From contig WLWR01000123.1 in NCBI GenBank assembly GCA_012103495.1, forward strand, positions 1 through 5,422: 5,422 bases of DNA, given 5' to 3'. The notes beneath the pieces are model-generated. The model was not told the origin of the DNA, did not search any database, and saw nothing but the letters and a program-made list of their open reading frames with translations. Numbering within the stretch: the first letter of the stretch is position 1; every line of letters begins with the position of its first letter. Origin of the DNA: Legionellales bacterium (GTDB lineage: Bacteria > Pseudomonadota > Gammaproteobacteria > WLWR01). The position numbers and the translations under genes are program-made. This document shows positions 5,017 through 5,422 of this stretch, piece after piece.

Positions 5017-5364
5017 ATGAGCATGATGTTTCGTTATTTCGGCATAATCAGTGTAATCGCCTTATTGGTTGGTTGTGGGGTTTACGAAATGCCTCATTTG
5101 CGCACCGCGCAGCAAGGCAACATGATAGAAGAAGATCAAGTCAAGCAATTGCGCGTGGGGATGTCCAAAGCACAAGTGGAAGACATTATGGGATCACCTT
5201 TGCGTATTGCAACTTTCAAACCAGAACGCTGGGAATATGTTTACACCAAAAAAATTCGAAGAGCGCCGGATGATTACGAACGCTTGATTGTGACTTTTCG
5301 CAACCAACGGGTCAGTCACCTACAGCAATCTACGACCAAACCAAAACGCTCGGGGCTTGATTAA
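5017..5364 (+). CDS. bamE: Outer membrane assembly lipoprotein BamE (SmpA/OmlA)
   Basis: BamE is a small lipoprotein on the periplasmic face of the outer membrane and a component of the BAM complex that folds beta-barrel proteins; it stabilises BamA-BamD contact. The 115-residue product (E. coli 113) has a hydrophobic signal segment (FGIISVIALLVGC) ending in the lipobox LVGC, with Cys20 as the predicted lipidated residue. The mature part has the family pattern GNMIEEDQVKQLRVGMSKAQV, then M-G-S-P-L, then W-E-Y-V-Y and a closing LIVTFRNQRVSHL strand, matching E. coli GNYLTANDVSKIRVGM, G-T-P-L and W-F-Y-V-F. The tail is short and basic (TTKPKRSGLD). Three nearby in-frame ATGs (5017, 5023, 5026) are possible; all keep the lipobox, and no ribosome binding site clearly separates them. 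The in-frame TTG at 4993 is unlikely. It is divergent from fur, as omlA is in Pseudomonas. Confidence 0.93.
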   Translation: MSMMFRYFGIISVIALLVGCGVYEMPHLRTAQQGNMIEEDQVKQLRVGMSKAQVEDIMGSPLRIATFKPERWEYVYTKKIRRAPDDYERLIVTFRNQRVSHLQQSTTKPKRSGLD

Positions 5365-5422
5365 GATTATTTATTCGGACAAAACAGCGCCTGCGCCTCT
5401 GAAAAATGAAAGCCTCACCCCC

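Noticed and set aside
5365..5422. End of a convergent downstream gene (such as the rnfH/ratA group)
   Set aside because: Minus-strand frames are open over these few bases, but the short peptide does not match any family I can recall, so no call is supported.

Overview
The window looks like chromosomal DNA of a gammaproteobacterium, probably from the Legionellales (Legionella/Coxiella/Aquicella-like). The basis is a Fur of classic gammaproteobacterial type, a BamE lipoprotein divergent from it, a full RecN nearby, moderate-to-low GC, and one large eukaryote-like kinase gene of the sort these host-associated bacteria carry as effectors. The order-level assignment is inference; no rRNA or other marker is present.

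Layout, left to right. Bases 1-122 are the last codons of a TPR-type gene, possibly hemY. Bases 123-387 are non-coding and hold a four-copy array of a short repeat containing GGGGACAGTATACTTAATTC, followed by a probable recN promoter. recN (DNA-repair ATPase) runs from 388 to 2073. A 277-base gap follows, with a small hairpin cluster, possible promoters, an AT-rich inverted repeat and a weak Fur-box-like sequence. A 601-residue protein-kinase-like gene (2351-4156, GTG start) comes next. It has an in-frame 21-bp tandem repeat encoding a Ser/Asp-rich heptad inside the kinase fold and a Pro/Ser-rich tail with a bipartite-NLS-like basic motif. The non-coding 4157-4479 stretch (323 bases) holds a strong hairpin and a 138-bp MITE-like element with 23-bp perfect terminal inverted repeats. 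fur lies on the minus strand (4480-4887, TTG start with a good ribosome binding site). bamE lies divergently on the plus strand (5017-5364). The last 58 bases show nothing I can call.

How the parts relate: recN, fur and bamE (omlA) are contiguous in Pseudomonas and some relatives, so the backbone here is an ordinary core-gene neighbourhood. The kinase gene and the adjacent MITE-like element sit in the space between recN and fur, which would otherwise be simply convergent. The kinase gene is AT-richer than recN and has different codon and residue use (recN is Gln/His/Leu-rich). It looks like an accessory gene added to a conserved locus. The most interesting hypothesis is that it encodes a translocated, possibly nucleus-directed, host-modifying kinase whose acidic repeat can change length by whole 21-bp units.
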